Virus record (IMG/VR): IMGVR_UViG_3300031585_000004
Span: 1 to 25,598 of that record
Reading direction: 5' to 3' (one strand)
DNA: 25,598 nucleotides
From: a virus
In this document: piece after piece, positions 7,271 through 14,718 of the stretch
Numbering within the stretch: position 1 is the first letter of the stretch
How the letters are laid out: the number at the start of each line of letters is the position of its first letter
Translations under genes and position numbers: made by a program
The notes under the pieces: generated by a model
The model's database searches: none
Seen by the model: the letters and a program-made list of their open reading frames with translations, nothing else
Told to the model about the DNA's origin: nothing

Positions 7271-7603
7271 ATCAGTATTCGCAGAAAAGTTGAGCTGATC
7301 AAGGACGTTCCCAAAGTCGGGCCGAGTGGATATATCACAAAGGTGATCCCGGCCCACTATGCGGATCTCCTCGTTCGGCGTGGGTTGGCGAGGGAACTGC
7401 CGAAGAAACGGAAGGCCGCCGCGAAACCGAAACCGGCTGAAGTCAAGCCGGAACCGGTGGCGTCCGCCGTTTCCGTTGTTCCGCCGACGAAAAAAGAGAT
7501 CAAGGCGAAACTGAGGGCGCTCGGTGTTGATGTTCCCTTCGCTGCAAACAAGGAAACCCTGATCGCCCTGTACGATGAGGCAAGGAAGAAAACCGATGCC
7601 TAA
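7271..7603 (+). CDS. small head-region protein with ribosomal L9-like N-terminal motif; start uncertain
   Basis: Between the capsid and connector genes. The frame is open from the capsid stop (7253-7255) and codes for KVELIKDVPKVG..GYITKVIPAHYADLLVRRGLA, which resembles the N-terminal domain of ribosomal protein L9 and of small phage head proteins (K-V-x-L-x-K-D-V ... A-x-x-L-x-x-R-G-x-A). No ATG, GTG or TTG precedes this motif in frame. The first canonical start is GTG 7343, which would lose the first half of the motif. Non-canonical ATC 7271 or ATT 7277, after GGGGGTG (7260-7266), are the alternatives. Removing one A from AAA at 7268-7271 would place GTG 7264 in frame. The second half is a Lys/Ala/Pro linker and a C-terminal helix (KKEIKAKLRALGVDVPFAANKETLIALYDEA) like a short SAP-type fold. 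86 residues from GTG 7343, 110 from 7271. Confidence 0.65.
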   Translation: MSIRRKVELIKDVPKVGPSGYITKVIPAHYADLLVRRGLARELPKKRKAAAKPKPAEVKPEPVASAVSVVPPTKKEIKAKLRALGVDVPFAANKETLIALYDEARKKTDA

Positions 7604-7790
7604 ACCGAAACGAGAAAAGCCGCGCCGCGAGAAGGTGAAATACCTGCGACCGCACCGCGGCAAGGACAAGGATGACACGGATGTTTTGAAACCGGCTGAA
7701 GCCTATCGGCTGATGAACCTGGGCATTGTTGCACCGGCGGCCGACAAACCGAAAACGAAGTCAAAGCCTGAGAAGTCGAAACTTAACTGA
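7596..7790 (+). CDS. small lysine-rich protein
   Basis: 64 residues from the ATG at 7596, which overlaps the end of the previous gene by eight bases and has AAGGAAG at 7582-7588. About a third of the residues are Lys or Arg (MPKPKREKPRREKVKY at the start; KTKSKPEKSKLN at the end), with a short hydrophobic helix AEAYRLMNLGIV in the middle. It may bind DNA or the acidic capsid interior, but there is no family I recognise. A 1-base overlap (TGATG) couples it to the connector gene. Confidence 0.6.
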   Translation: MPKPKREKPRREKVKYLRPHRGKDKDDTDVLKPAEAYRLMNLGIVAPAADKPKTKSKPEKSKLN

Positions 7791-8476
7791 TGACCACCGT
7801 CGCCGAAGCAATAACCTGGGACACCCACCAGGCGGAACTTGAAAGCTACCTTGAGATCGATAGTGGTGCTGAATCCGATTTCATTGAGGGTTGGCTTGAG
7901 GATGCGGTGAGTGCTGCGGATCAGTACATCGGCCGGGAGTTCATCCCGATTGACGGCAGGTGGCGGCTCAAGTCAGGGATCAAAAGCGGCGACGTGTTTA
8001 CGTTCGTCATTACGCCGGATGAAAGCGATTCGCAGACGGCCGTCTACACAGCAACCGGGGACACCGCCGAAGCCGTGGCGGCCTATGCGTTGCGCGAGGC
8101 GTTGAAAACTGCACTGGCGGGCGAGGCGGTCATGGTGAAAGGTGCCGGATCAGTGGTGCGGATCAAGTCCACGGATCCGGATGTGCCGTTTGGGTATTCC
8201 GTAACATACGTGGCCGGCGATGGCACAAGCGGGATTTTGGAAACGGTGAAATATGACTCCGTGCCGAGTCGTGTGAAAAGCGGTGTGTTTGCTTACGTCA
8301 AAGCAATGAGGCAGTTGAAAAACAGGATCGAGGGACTTCAAAAAGAAAAGGTCGGAGCGGTTGAACACACCTTCGATCTCAAGTCAGTTGCAAGCCCCAA
8401 GTCTTCAATGCAGATGGCTCTTCTTACTGCCCGTGACTACTGGCAGCCGTTCAAGGCGAATCTCTTGGGTGGATAA
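7790..8476 (+). CDS. head-tail connector protein, gp6-like, with an inserted beta domain
   Basis: 228 residues. The N-terminus (TWDTHQAELESYLEIDSG...FIEGWLEDAVSAADQYIGREFI, residues 9-52) and C-terminus (VKAMRQLKNRIEGLQ, LTARDYWQPFKANLLGG) match the helical gp6-type connectors that form the ring under the portal. These are usually about 100 residues. Between them, residues about 66-146 form a beta-rich unit (FTFVITPDESDSQTAVYTATGDTAEAVAAYALREAL...VVRIKSTDPD...YSVTYVAGDG). It has the beta-helix-beta look of domains found repeatedly in phage surface and tail proteins. The connector role rests on the ends plus position after the capsid gene; the insertion is my reading. Confidence 0.72.
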   Translation: MTTVAEAITWDTHQAELESYLEIDSGAESDFIEGWLEDAVSAADQYIGREFIPIDGRWRLKSGIKSGDVFTFVITPDESDSQTAVYTATGDTAEAVAAYALREALKTALAGEAVMVKGAGSVVRIKSTDPDVPFGYSVTYVAGDGTSGILETVKYDSVPSRVKSGVFAYVKAMRQLKNRIEGLQKEKVGAVEHTFDLKSVASPKSSMQMALLTARDYWQPFKANLLGG

Positions 8477-8961
8477 TGGCCGACGTGGTGGACAATAACC
8501 GCAAGTACAAAAAGGCGATTGACGCCATCTTGGCCGCTGACGGTGTGATGGTGGAGGTGGGTGTCTTGTCCGCAAAGGAAAAATATCTACCGAAGGGAAA
8601 GCAAGCCACCGGCACATCAGTTGCAAAAGTCGCCGGAATCCACCAGGCGGCCGGCGGATGGCACACAAAGGCGATTGATCAAAACATGAGCAAGCTCGAT
8701 TTTTCCGATCGCCGGATGCAGGCCGAACTTATCTCAGGCCGGAACCCAATGGAACTCGCCGCGGAAAAAGGCGAGATCGCCATGGTGGCGATGAAGAAAG
8801 AAGTCATGAGTCAGGGACTTTTCAAAAGTTACCTGTTCCGTGACTCGATCAAATACCGTGTCAAGAGCACGAAACAACACGCGGCCGAGCGTAAGGCATA
8901 CCGTCAATTCCTGAGAACAAAGGCACTTGCACAAAAGCGGGTCGGCGGGAGGTTCGCGTGA
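8476..8961 (+). CDS. head-tail joining / neck protein, HK97 gp10-like
   Basis: 161 residues. The pattern MVEVGVLSAKEKY....TSVAKVAGIHQAAGG (residues about 23-60) followed by a helical part and LFRDSIKYRVK near residue 120 matches proteins of the HK97 gp10/minor tail or virion morphogenesis type, where 'VGV...VA.IHE.GG' and 'L..SI.Y.V' are the usual marks. Such proteins finish the neck or tail terminator region. The start ATG shares one base with the previous stop (TAATGG), and the end overlaps the next gene as GTGA. Confidence 0.6.
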   Translation: MADVVDNNRKYKKAIDAILAADGVMVEVGVLSAKEKYLPKGKQATGTSVAKVAGIHQAAGGWHTKAIDQNMSKLDFSDRRMQAELISGRNPMELAAEKGEIAMVAMKKEVMSQGLFKSYLFRDSIKYRVKSTKQHAAERKAYRQFLRTKALAQKRVGGRFA

Positions 8962-9323
8962 TTGGACGGCAGACCATAACAATCACCAGGCAGACCCCTG
9001 GCGATTGGGTGGATGGTGTTTTCGTCCCGGGCGATCCATATGAATTTGAGATCATGGGCAACGTGCAGCCGGCCGGAACGCGGGATGTGGAACACCTGCC
9101 GGAACTGGCGCGGGTAAAAGCGGCCTATGTTCTCTACTGCTACGCCGAACAAACGGAACTGAACCTGACGGATTGCGAAAAACCGGCGGCCCCGGATCGC
9201 GTCCGGTGGAACGGGCGGGATCATGAGTTGCAAAGTCTTGGCGATTGGAGCCACTTCGGCGGCACCGCTTCACACAGGGCTTATGCGATGATCGAAGTCG
9301 GCCAGGAAGAGGATGACGAATGA
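8958..9323 (+). CDS. head closure / head-tail joining protein
   Basis: 121 residues, GTG start at 8958 within a GTGA overlap with the previous stop. It is all-beta in character: ITITRQTPGDWVDGVFVPGDPYEFEIMGNVQPAG..., then VRWNGRDHELQSLGDW and MIEVGQEEDDE at the acidic end. The order (connector, gp10-like, this gene, neck terminator) and the mix of an N-terminal beta-hairpin and a 'GR.Y.V..' motif fit head-tail joining proteins that plug the portal channel. The family assignment is from pattern and position. Confidence 0.55.
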   Translation: MIGRQTITITRQTPGDWVDGVFVPGDPYEFEIMGNVQPAGTRDVEHLPELARVKAAYVLYCYAEQTELNLTDCEKPAAPDRVRWNGRDHELQSLGDWSHFGGTASHRAYAMIEVGQEEDDE

Positions 9324-9859
9324 TCGATCCTGTCCTGGCCGCTTGTCGTGAATGGCTCGAGTTGGCGCTTGGATCCACCGTCAATGAAGTGATCTATCAA
9401 CGCAAGTCTGGATCGGGAGCACCACAACCCGAACGGCCCTACGTGGCGATCCGTCTGCTTTCAGATGAACAGATGAGCGGAATTCCATATGAGGTAACAA
9501 CGGAAACGCCGGACGCTACCGATCCGGATCTGGTGGTGCAGGAACGAAGCGAGAAGCGCACCGGTACACTCAAGGTTGACGTTTACGGCGAAAACGCGGT
9601 TGCAATTCTCAGGGCCTTACGTCCGAGCGTGCGCCATGAAAACGTGCGCGCCCTGTTACTTGCAGCGAAAGACGCGGATGGCAACTTGCTTGACATCGTT
9701 ATTGCTGCACGTGGCCCAATACTAGACACCACGGAGTTGAAATCAACGGCATGGGATCCCAGCGCACAAGCGGAGTATGGAGTACGTTGGGTAGATCGTG
9801 ATGTTTCGGCGGTGCCTTACATCGAGACGGTGGACACCACCGGGATCACTTTTGAATGA
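9320..9859 (+). CDS. neck / tail terminator protein
   Basis: 179 residues. The sequence carries the pattern of phage neck terminator proteins: an N-terminal helix (VLAACREWLELALG), VIYQRKSGSGAPQPERPYVAIRLLSDEQ (residues about 24-51), then a beta sheet with KVDVYGENAVAILRALRPSV in the middle and YGVRWVDRDVSAVPYIETVD at the end. Terminators cap the tail tube so that it can join the head. It directly precedes the sheath gene, the usual place in contractile-tailed phages of this type. Start ATG overlaps the previous stop (ATGA at 9320-9323). Confidence 0.65.
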   Translation: MIDPVLAACREWLELALGSTVNEVIYQRKSGSGAPQPERPYVAIRLLSDEQMSGIPYEVTTETPDATDPDLVVQERSEKRTGTLKVDVYGENAVAILRALRPSVRHENVRALLLAAKDADGNLLDIVIAARGPILDTTELKSTAWDPSAQAEYGVRWVDRDVSAVPYIETVDTTGITFE

Positions 9860-9884
9860 CAACCTTTTGACGAGGTGAGAAAAA

Positions 9885-10979
9885 ATGACTTGGGACGGAA
9901 ACATCACGGTAAACATTCTGAGCGGAGCGCAAGCAGTTCAGCGCAAGGTGCTCGGGGTTCCGCTTCACTACACGGCTGATGTGACTTTTGCGGCCGATCT
10001 GGTGAAGCAGTACAACACACCACAAGCCGCGATCGATGACACGGAATTGGGCACCACCGCACAAGCGGCGGTTGCCGGATTCTTTGCCCAGACTCCACGG
10101 CCTCCACATGTTCTGGTGGGCAAGGACACCAAGAACGCGGCCGATTACGATCAGCCGGACGTAGCTCTCGCGGCGATCATTGCCGAAAATCCGGACTTCT
10201 ACGCTTTCGATTGCGCGTCAAGAGTGGAAGCGGACATTCTTGCCGTCGCCGCCGCAGCGGAATCATTGGATCGGTTGTTTCTCGGGCAAAGTTCAGACGC
10301 CGGGATTCTTGCGGCAACTGCAGAGAACGTAGCGGAAGACCTACAAGGTTTCGCCTACACACGGACGGGCCTGCTTTACCACGCAACCGACACGGCGCAC
10401 GCCGCCTTTGCCTGGCTTGCCGCGAAACTCGCCGCGAACCCGGACACCACATCAACCATCTGGGCGTATGAAACCCTCGTTGGTTTCACGCCTGACACCC
10501 TGGACGACACGCCGCATGAAAACTGCGTTGATCAGTATTGCAATACTTACGAAACGCTCGGGGGCGTTGGCGCTACTGGGCAGGGCATTCTTGCCGACGG
10601 TAACCGGATCGATACCCTGATCGTCAAAGACTGGTTCAAGGCTCGGGTGTCCGAGGGGATTGCACAATTGCTTTTGGACGCATCGGCCCGCCACACCAAG
10701 ATCCCGTACACACAGGCCGGACTATGGCAAATCGCCCAGGTATTGATCAACGTTGCCGGCCGCGGGCGGCCGAAAGAAGAAACACCGGCGGGCCCCGGCG
10801 GTGGGATCGGACATTTCGCATACCGGCCAAGCGGTGAGATCATCGACATCGACGTGCCGCTGATTGCCGATGTTGATCCGGCGGACATCGCCGCACGCAA
10901 GGCGACGATTTCCGGAACCGTGACACTTGCCGGCGCGATTGAAGAAGTCACGATCAACGTTGCCGTTCTGAACAGCTAA
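9885..10979 (+). CDS. tail sheath protein (contractile tail)
   Basis: 364 residues with a strong ribosome site (GAGGTGA at 9872-9878) as expected for an abundant protein. The sequence matches the sheath family often labelled DUF3383: early TFAADLVKQYNTPQAAIDD, FFAQTPRPPHVLVGK (residues about 66-80), a central domain with AAKLAANPDTTSTIWAYETL, and the conserved end GHFAYRPSGEIIDIDVPLI...ISGTVTLAGAIEEVTINVAVLNS. Contraction of the sheath drives the tube through the host envelope. This gene, together with the tube next to it, is what makes the phage a myovirus. Confidence 0.85.
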   Translation: MTWDGNITVNILSGAQAVQRKVLGVPLHYTADVTFAADLVKQYNTPQAAIDDTELGTTAQAAVAGFFAQTPRPPHVLVGKDTKNAADYDQPDVALAAIIAENPDFYAFDCASRVEADILAVAAAAESLDRLFLGQSSDAGILAATAENVAEDLQGFAYTRTGLLYHATDTAHAAFAWLAAKLAANPDTTSTIWAYETLVGFTPDTLDDTPHENCVDQYCNTYETLGGVGATGQGILADGNRIDTLIVKDWFKARVSEGIAQLLLDASARHTKIPYTQAGLWQIAQVLINVAGRGRPKEETPAGPGGGIGHFAYRPSGEIIDIDVPLIADVDPADIAARKATISGTVTLAGAIEEVTINVAVLNS

Positions 10980-10991
10980 GGAGGCTGACCA

Positions 10992-11423
10992 ATGGCCACA
11001 AGAAACTACAGCCTTGACGATGTCTACTTGACGATCGCGGGGCAACTCATCACTGAGTTTTCCGACGGTGACGCCATCGAAATCGAGTACGACGAAGATG
11101 ACACCGTTGAGACTCAGGGAACCCACGGATCCGTGATGGTGTCGGAACGGCCGAACAACATTGTGTCGTGCACGATTCGGCTAATGCAGGGGTCGCCGCT
11201 CAACTCGTTCATGTGGGATCTGCGGAAATCCAAGCGCATGAGCGGGCAGATTTCGTTTGACTTCATGATGCGGGACAACCGAGGCGAACTCATGGTGACC
11301 ACGCCGCAAGCGTGGATCAAAAAACCGGCGGCGCTCGGCACCGGCACGGAACCCGGTAACCGTGAATGGACGCTGAAACTGAGCAGCCCGCAACCAAAGG
11401 ACGGTGAGAACGTTCTCGCCTAG
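10992..11423 (+). CDS. tail tube protein
   Basis: 143 residues. Beta-rich, of the DUF3277-like tube type: YSLDDVYLTIAGQLITEFSDGDAIEIEYDED opening (residues 5-36), GTHGSVMVSERPNNIVSCTIRLMQGSPLN in the middle, and AWIKKPA...NREWTLKLSS at the end. It stacks in rings inside the sheath. AAGGAGG (10978-10984) overlaps the sheath stop codon, so the gene is well expressed and sits only 12 bases downstream, the canonical sheath-tube order. Confidence 0.8.
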   Translation: MATRNYSLDDVYLTIAGQLITEFSDGDAIEIEYDEDDTVETQGTHGSVMVSERPNNIVSCTIRLMQGSPLNSFMWDLRKSKRMSGQISFDFMMRDNRGELMVTTPQAWIKKPAALGTGTEPGNREWTLKLSSPQPKDGENVLA

Positions 11424-11448
11424 CACCCATGGATAGGAGGGGTATACC

Positions 11449-11991
11449 ATGCCGACCAGGCAATTCAAAACCACCCTGAAAGACGCGGATGGCGTTGATC
11501 ACGCCTACTCTTGCGCCAGTTTCCCAACGAAAAAAAGCGGCAACCTGCTTTTGGAGATCGTGGAGATTGTAAGCGGTCCGATCGGAAACGCCGTGTCGAT
11601 GCTGTTCAATGGCCGTGACAATGAGGACGGGCCGAACCTGTCAGATCTTCCCGTTGCGCTCAGAGACATTCCACAGATGATCTTGGCCAAGGGCGGGATG
11701 GACTTTATCCAACGGATCCTTTCCAACTGCCGGCGGAACAGTAACACCAAAGACAACGCAGGTAAGGAGGTCTGGCATCACCTCAACAACGATGCAGACT
11801 TTGACAACGTCTACGCTGGAAATCTCAAAGAGATGTTCGAGGCGGTGTACTGGGTTGTGATCGGGGTGAACTACGGCCCTTTTTTCGCGGTGAATACGGA
11901 AGAATTGAGCGGGCTTTGGAACGAGCTGCGGAGCTTCATCCGGACAGGACAGATCCCGACAGACGAAACGACGATCGAGCCCGAGAGCTAG
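11449..11991 (+). CDS. tail assembly chaperone, short (G-like) form
   Basis: 180 residues, AGGAGGGG ribosome site upstream of the ATG at 11449. It lies between the tube and tape measure genes, the position of lambda G/GT and Mu gp41/gp42 type chaperones that coat the tape measure during tail assembly. The protein starts with a beta hairpin (RQFKTTLKDADGVDHAYSCASFPTKKS) and continues helical. At codons 144-146 it carries CCT TTT TTC, giving the in-frame heptamer T TTT TTC at 11880-11886. A -1 shift there continues into the reading frame that ends at 12203, giving a longer GT form of about 251 residues. The zero-frame product ends 35 residues after the site. Confidence 0.75.
   Translation: MPTRQFKTTLKDADGVDHAYSCASFPTKKSGNLLLEIVEIVSGPIGNAVSMLFNGRDNEDGPNLSDLPVALRDIPQMILAKGGMDFIQRILSNCRRNSNTKDNAGKEVWHHLNNDADFDNVYAGNLKEMFEAVYWVVIGVNYGPFFAVNTEELSGLWNELRSFIRTGQIPTDETTIEPES
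11880..11886 (+). promoter_or_regulatory. predicted -1 ribosomal frameshift site (T TTT TTC)
   Basis: The heptamer lies in the correct phase (codon boundaries ccT TTT TTC) inside the chaperone gene. The -1 frame is open from here through the T-like frame to 12203. Conserved frameshifting at this position is established for tail assembly genes of many dsDNA phages. The only start-like codon of the second frame (TTG 11916) has no ribosome site, which fits expression by frameshift. A stimulatory hairpin downstream was not obvious. Confidence 0.7.
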
Positions 11992-12203
11992 CACGGGAGG
12001 CGGCCTACAAGAAACGGCGAGACACGATGATGGAAGCGTTGGCCAAAGGGTTGGAGGGTTCTCGGTTTCGCGGCTCCGCGTTTCATTGGGTCACCACCGT
12101 CGGCGGGCACGATCCAACCGTTGTTGAGCGAGACTGGGACTTGGTCCAGCTCTACGATCACTATTACGATCTCCGCATCAAGGATCTCATGGAGTCCGCA
12201 TAG
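11886..12203 (+). CDS. tail assembly chaperone, T-like extension made by -1 frameshift
   Basis: About 105 residues in the -1 frame of the preceding gene, expected only as the C-terminal part of the GT fusion. It is basic and helical at first (ERALERAAELHP, ARELAREAAYKKRRDTMMEALAKGLEG), then carries FHWVTTVGGHDPTVVERDWDLVQLYDHYYDLRIKDLMES. The T domain binds tube subunits in lambda; a similar role is inferred here. The next gene starts inside the stop region (TAGTG). Confidence 0.68.
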   Translation, partial: RGEYGRIERALERAAELHPDRTDPDRRNDDRARELAREAAYKKRRDTMMEALAKGLEGSRFRGSAFHWVTTVGGHDPTVVERDWDLVQLYDHYYDLRIKDLMESA

Positions 12204-14098
12204 TGCCCGTTCTCCGTTCCATACTTACCAAGTTTGGTTTTACGGTCGAGGGGGGAAAGCTTGTCCACATCGATCAACAGGTGGGTGCTGTCAAGCGCCG
12301 CCTGAACGCGGCGACACGACAGGCGCGGGCCTTTCGGCGGGAACTTGGATCCACCGCCAACATGCTGCGGTACGCGGCCTATGCATTTGTTGGTTCGCGT
12401 GTGGTCAAGGCATTCACAACGGGCTATGCGGACGCAGCGGATGCAGCGGCGAAGATGTCCAAGGCAATGGGCATCAACGTTGAAACCTATCAGGCACTTG
12501 GTCATGCGGCCGGCATTTCCGGGGCGTCACAAGAAGACGTGGCCAAAGCCCTGATGCAGTTGGGCAAGCGGGCCCGTGACGCCTCAATGGGTCTCAAGGC
12601 CCAGAAGATTGCTTTCCAAGAATTGAATATCCAGGTCAAGGATTCCAACGGCAACCTGAAAAACCAGGATGTTCTTTTGCTGGAGGCCGCCGACGCTTTC
12701 AAAAAGATGCCAGACGGCACGCGCAAGACGGCCCTTGCAATGGAACTTTTCGGACGGGCAGGCGCCAAGATCATTCCGTTGCTCAATGAGGGATCCGGCG
12801 GCATCAAGGCGCTGATGCTCGAAGCAAAGAGACTCGGGATCGTTTTATCGTCGAAGGCATCAAAAGACGCTGAACTTTTCAACGATGAACTGCGCCGTGT
12901 CAAGGGGATTTTTCTCGGTATCCGAAACACAATTGCCGCGCAACTTCTGCCCAAACTCACAGAGCTGATTACCCGCTTTAAGGATTGGTACCTGGAGGGA
13001 AATAACGCACAGATCTTTTTTGCCAAGTTGAAAAAATGGGCGCGAATCGCCGGGGCCGCGCTTGCCGGCGTTGTCGGCTCAAAGGTGATCACCGGGTTTA
13101 TGTCTCTTGGCCGGGCGGTCATGGCGGGTGTTTCCGCCCTGCGTCTCATGGCGGGAGCAAGTGCGTTGGCCATGGGCAAGATCGGTTTGATTCTCGTGGC
13201 CATCGGCGGATTGATTGCACTGGCCAAGGATTTCAGTCAGGCCGGTACAATGTTCGACAGCATGAAAACCATGGCCGCCGATGTCTGGACCACGCTTAAA
13301 CCGGCCTTGATGGATTTGGCGAAAGCGTTGATCCCTGTCCTTGTCGGCCTCTGGGATATTGTGAAGCCGTTGATCCCATACGTTGTCAAGTTGCTGGTGT
13401 TTCTCATTGCGGTGTTCGGGGATTTGCTAAAGATGCTGGCCATCTTTCTGAAGGGCGCAGTCAAAGTTTTCAAGGCGCTCGCTAAAGCGTGGAAGATCGC
13501 AGTCAATGCGATGGTTAGTGTTCTCGATCTCATCGTGGATGGGTGGAACGCAATCATAGACGGCATCAAGGCCATGTTCGACGGCATCAAAGATGCGTGG
13601 GACTCGACGATCGGCGCATTGATTGAAAAGGTCCAAGAACTTCTTGCGCCGTTTAAGTGGATATTCTCAAAGATCGAGAAATTTCTGGACGCAACAATCG
13701 GGCGCATTGATCGTAAAATCAACTGGGTTGTGAAAAAATACACTTGGATGAAAAACAAGGTTGGGCTTGGGAAAGGTGACTTTGTTCCAGATCAGGAAAC
13801 GCAGCGGTTGATAAAAGAAGCAGAGAGATCAAACAGGCCAAGAGAGGCCGTTCCGGGCGGAATAAAACCATTGTTGCCGCCCGAACAACCGTTAACAACT
13901 AGAGGCGGCCCGTCTGGAGTGAGGCCAGTGATCGGGGGGCCGCGGATTTCGGTTGGCGCTGTCAAGGTTGACATCGCCGGCAGCACCAACATGAACTCAC
14001 CAGAGGTGCAAGACGCGGTTGAGAAGGGTGCACGCCGCGCACTAAAAAAAGTGATCCGTGAAAGTTATCGAGATCTGAGACCGGAACCGGCAACATGA
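12203..14098 (+). CDS. tail tape measure protein
   Basis: 631 residues, GTG start sharing one base with the previous stop (TAGTG). It sets tail length and is ejected with the DNA. The sequence shows a long helical N-terminal part (VKRRLNAATRQARAFRRELG, MSKAMGINVETYQALGHAAGISGASQEDVAKALMQL) typical of tape measures. Hydrophobic segments follow at residues about 285-345 (AGAALAGVVGSKVITGFMS..., KIGLILVAIGGLIALAKDF) and about 385-430 (LWDIVKPLIPYVVKLLVFLIAVFGDLLKML). The last 110 residues are Pro/Gly-rich and end in a basic helix. It is the longest gene of the window and lies directly after the chaperone pair, as in nearly all tailed phages. Confidence 0.85.
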   Translation: MPVLRSILTKFGFTVEGGKLVHIDQQVGAVKRRLNAATRQARAFRRELGSTANMLRYAAYAFVGSRVVKAFTTGYADAADAAAKMSKAMGINVETYQALGHAAGISGASQEDVAKALMQLGKRARDASMGLKAQKIAFQELNIQVKDSNGNLKNQDVLLLEAADAFKKMPDGTRKTALAMELFGRAGAKIIPLLNEGSGGIKALMLEAKRLGIVLSSKASKDAELFNDELRRVKGIFLGIRNTIAAQLLPKLTELITRFKDWYLEGNNAQIFFAKLKKWARIAGAALAGVVGSKVITGFMSLGRAVMAGVSALRLMAGASALAMGKIGLILVAIGGLIALAKDFSQAGTMFDSMKTMAADVWTTLKPALMDLAKALIPVLVGLWDIVKPLIPYVVKLLVFLIAVFGDLLKMLAIFLKGAVKVFKALAKAWKIAVNAMVSVLDLIVDGWNAIIDGIKAMFDGIKDAWDSTIGALIEKVQELLAPFKWIFSKIEKFLDATIGRIDRKINWVVKKYTWMKNKVGLGKGDFVPDQETQRLIKEAERSNRPREAVPGGIKPLLPPEQPLTTRGGPSGVRPVIGGPRISVGAVKVDIAGSTNMNSPEVQDAVEKGARRALKKVIRESYRDLRPEPAT

Positions 14099-14718
14099 TT
14101 TACTTGATGGCATACAACACTGGCAGCACACCGGAAGCGCCAGACTTTGCTTTCGATGCCGAGATCAACGAAGACATGGAACTCGGTTTCAAGTGGACGC
14201 AATACCCGATTGAGGATGGCGCGGAGATCTCTGACTTCGGTTGTAAACTACCAGAGAAATTCAAAGTTACCGGTGCCGTCACGGAAACACCTTTGATCAT
14301 TGTATCGCCATACATCGAAGAGTCACAGAAGACAACCGGGAAACAACGGGTGATGGACGCCGTTGCAGCACTGAAAAAACTGGCCGATGCGCGGCAGCCG
14401 ATGGCGCTTGTGGCGAAATATTGGAGCCCGGTTGACATCGTGATTGACACTGTTTCTGTGTCATTGGGCGATGGAGACGGGAACGCGCCGCGAATTGAGA
14501 TCGCTGTCCATCAGGTGCAACTACCGAAAGCCAAGACGGTGAATATCCCAGCGAGTCGATACAAGAAAAAGGCGAAGCGCAAGGCACCTGGCAAAGATGG
14601 CGGGGCCGCAGCCGGCAAAGCGGCCGACGCAAAAAGAGACGCTGAGATCAAACGACTTTGCGCGGACCCCAAAAAGTCTTCCATGTTGAGGGCCGCCGGA
14701 ATGTGCAAGTTTGAATGA
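14095..14718 (+). CDS. Dit-like baseplate protein
   Basis: 207 residues. The N-terminal half has the pattern of Dit-like phage tail domains: YPIEDGAEISDFGCKLPEKFKVTGAVTETPLIIV (residues about 41-75), where 'V.DGA.I.DH....P....L.G.V.D.PL' is the usual form. It then runs through a helix (RVMDAVAALKKLADARQPMALVA) and a beta region ending VHQVQLPKAKTVNIP. The C-terminal 50 residues are Lys/Ala-rich (RYKKKAKRKAPGKDG) and end in a Cys-containing helix. It probably forms the ring joining tube and hub, as it directly follows the tape measure. Start by ATGA overlap. Confidence 0.62.
   Translation: MIYLMAYNTGSTPEAPDFAFDAEINEDMELGFKWTQYPIEDGAEISDFGCKLPEKFKVTGAVTETPLIIVSPYIEESQKTTGKQRVMDAVAALKKLADARQPMALVAKYWSPVDIVIDTVSVSLGDGDGNAPRIEIAVHQVQLPKAKTVNIPASRYKKKAKRKAPGKDGGAAAGKAADAKRDAEIKRLCADPKKSSMLRAAGMCKFE

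Noticed and set aside
6644-7678. 344-residue minus-strand open frame opposite the capsid gene
   Set aside because: It is the antisense shadow of the capsid and following genes; it has no ribosome site, no recognisable domain and an unnatural composition of Arg/Gly/Phe.
12502-13227. 241-residue minus-strand open frame within the tape measure gene
   Set aside because: Ala/Pro/Ser-rich antisense of helical tape measure codons, a common artefact of GC-rich coding sequence.
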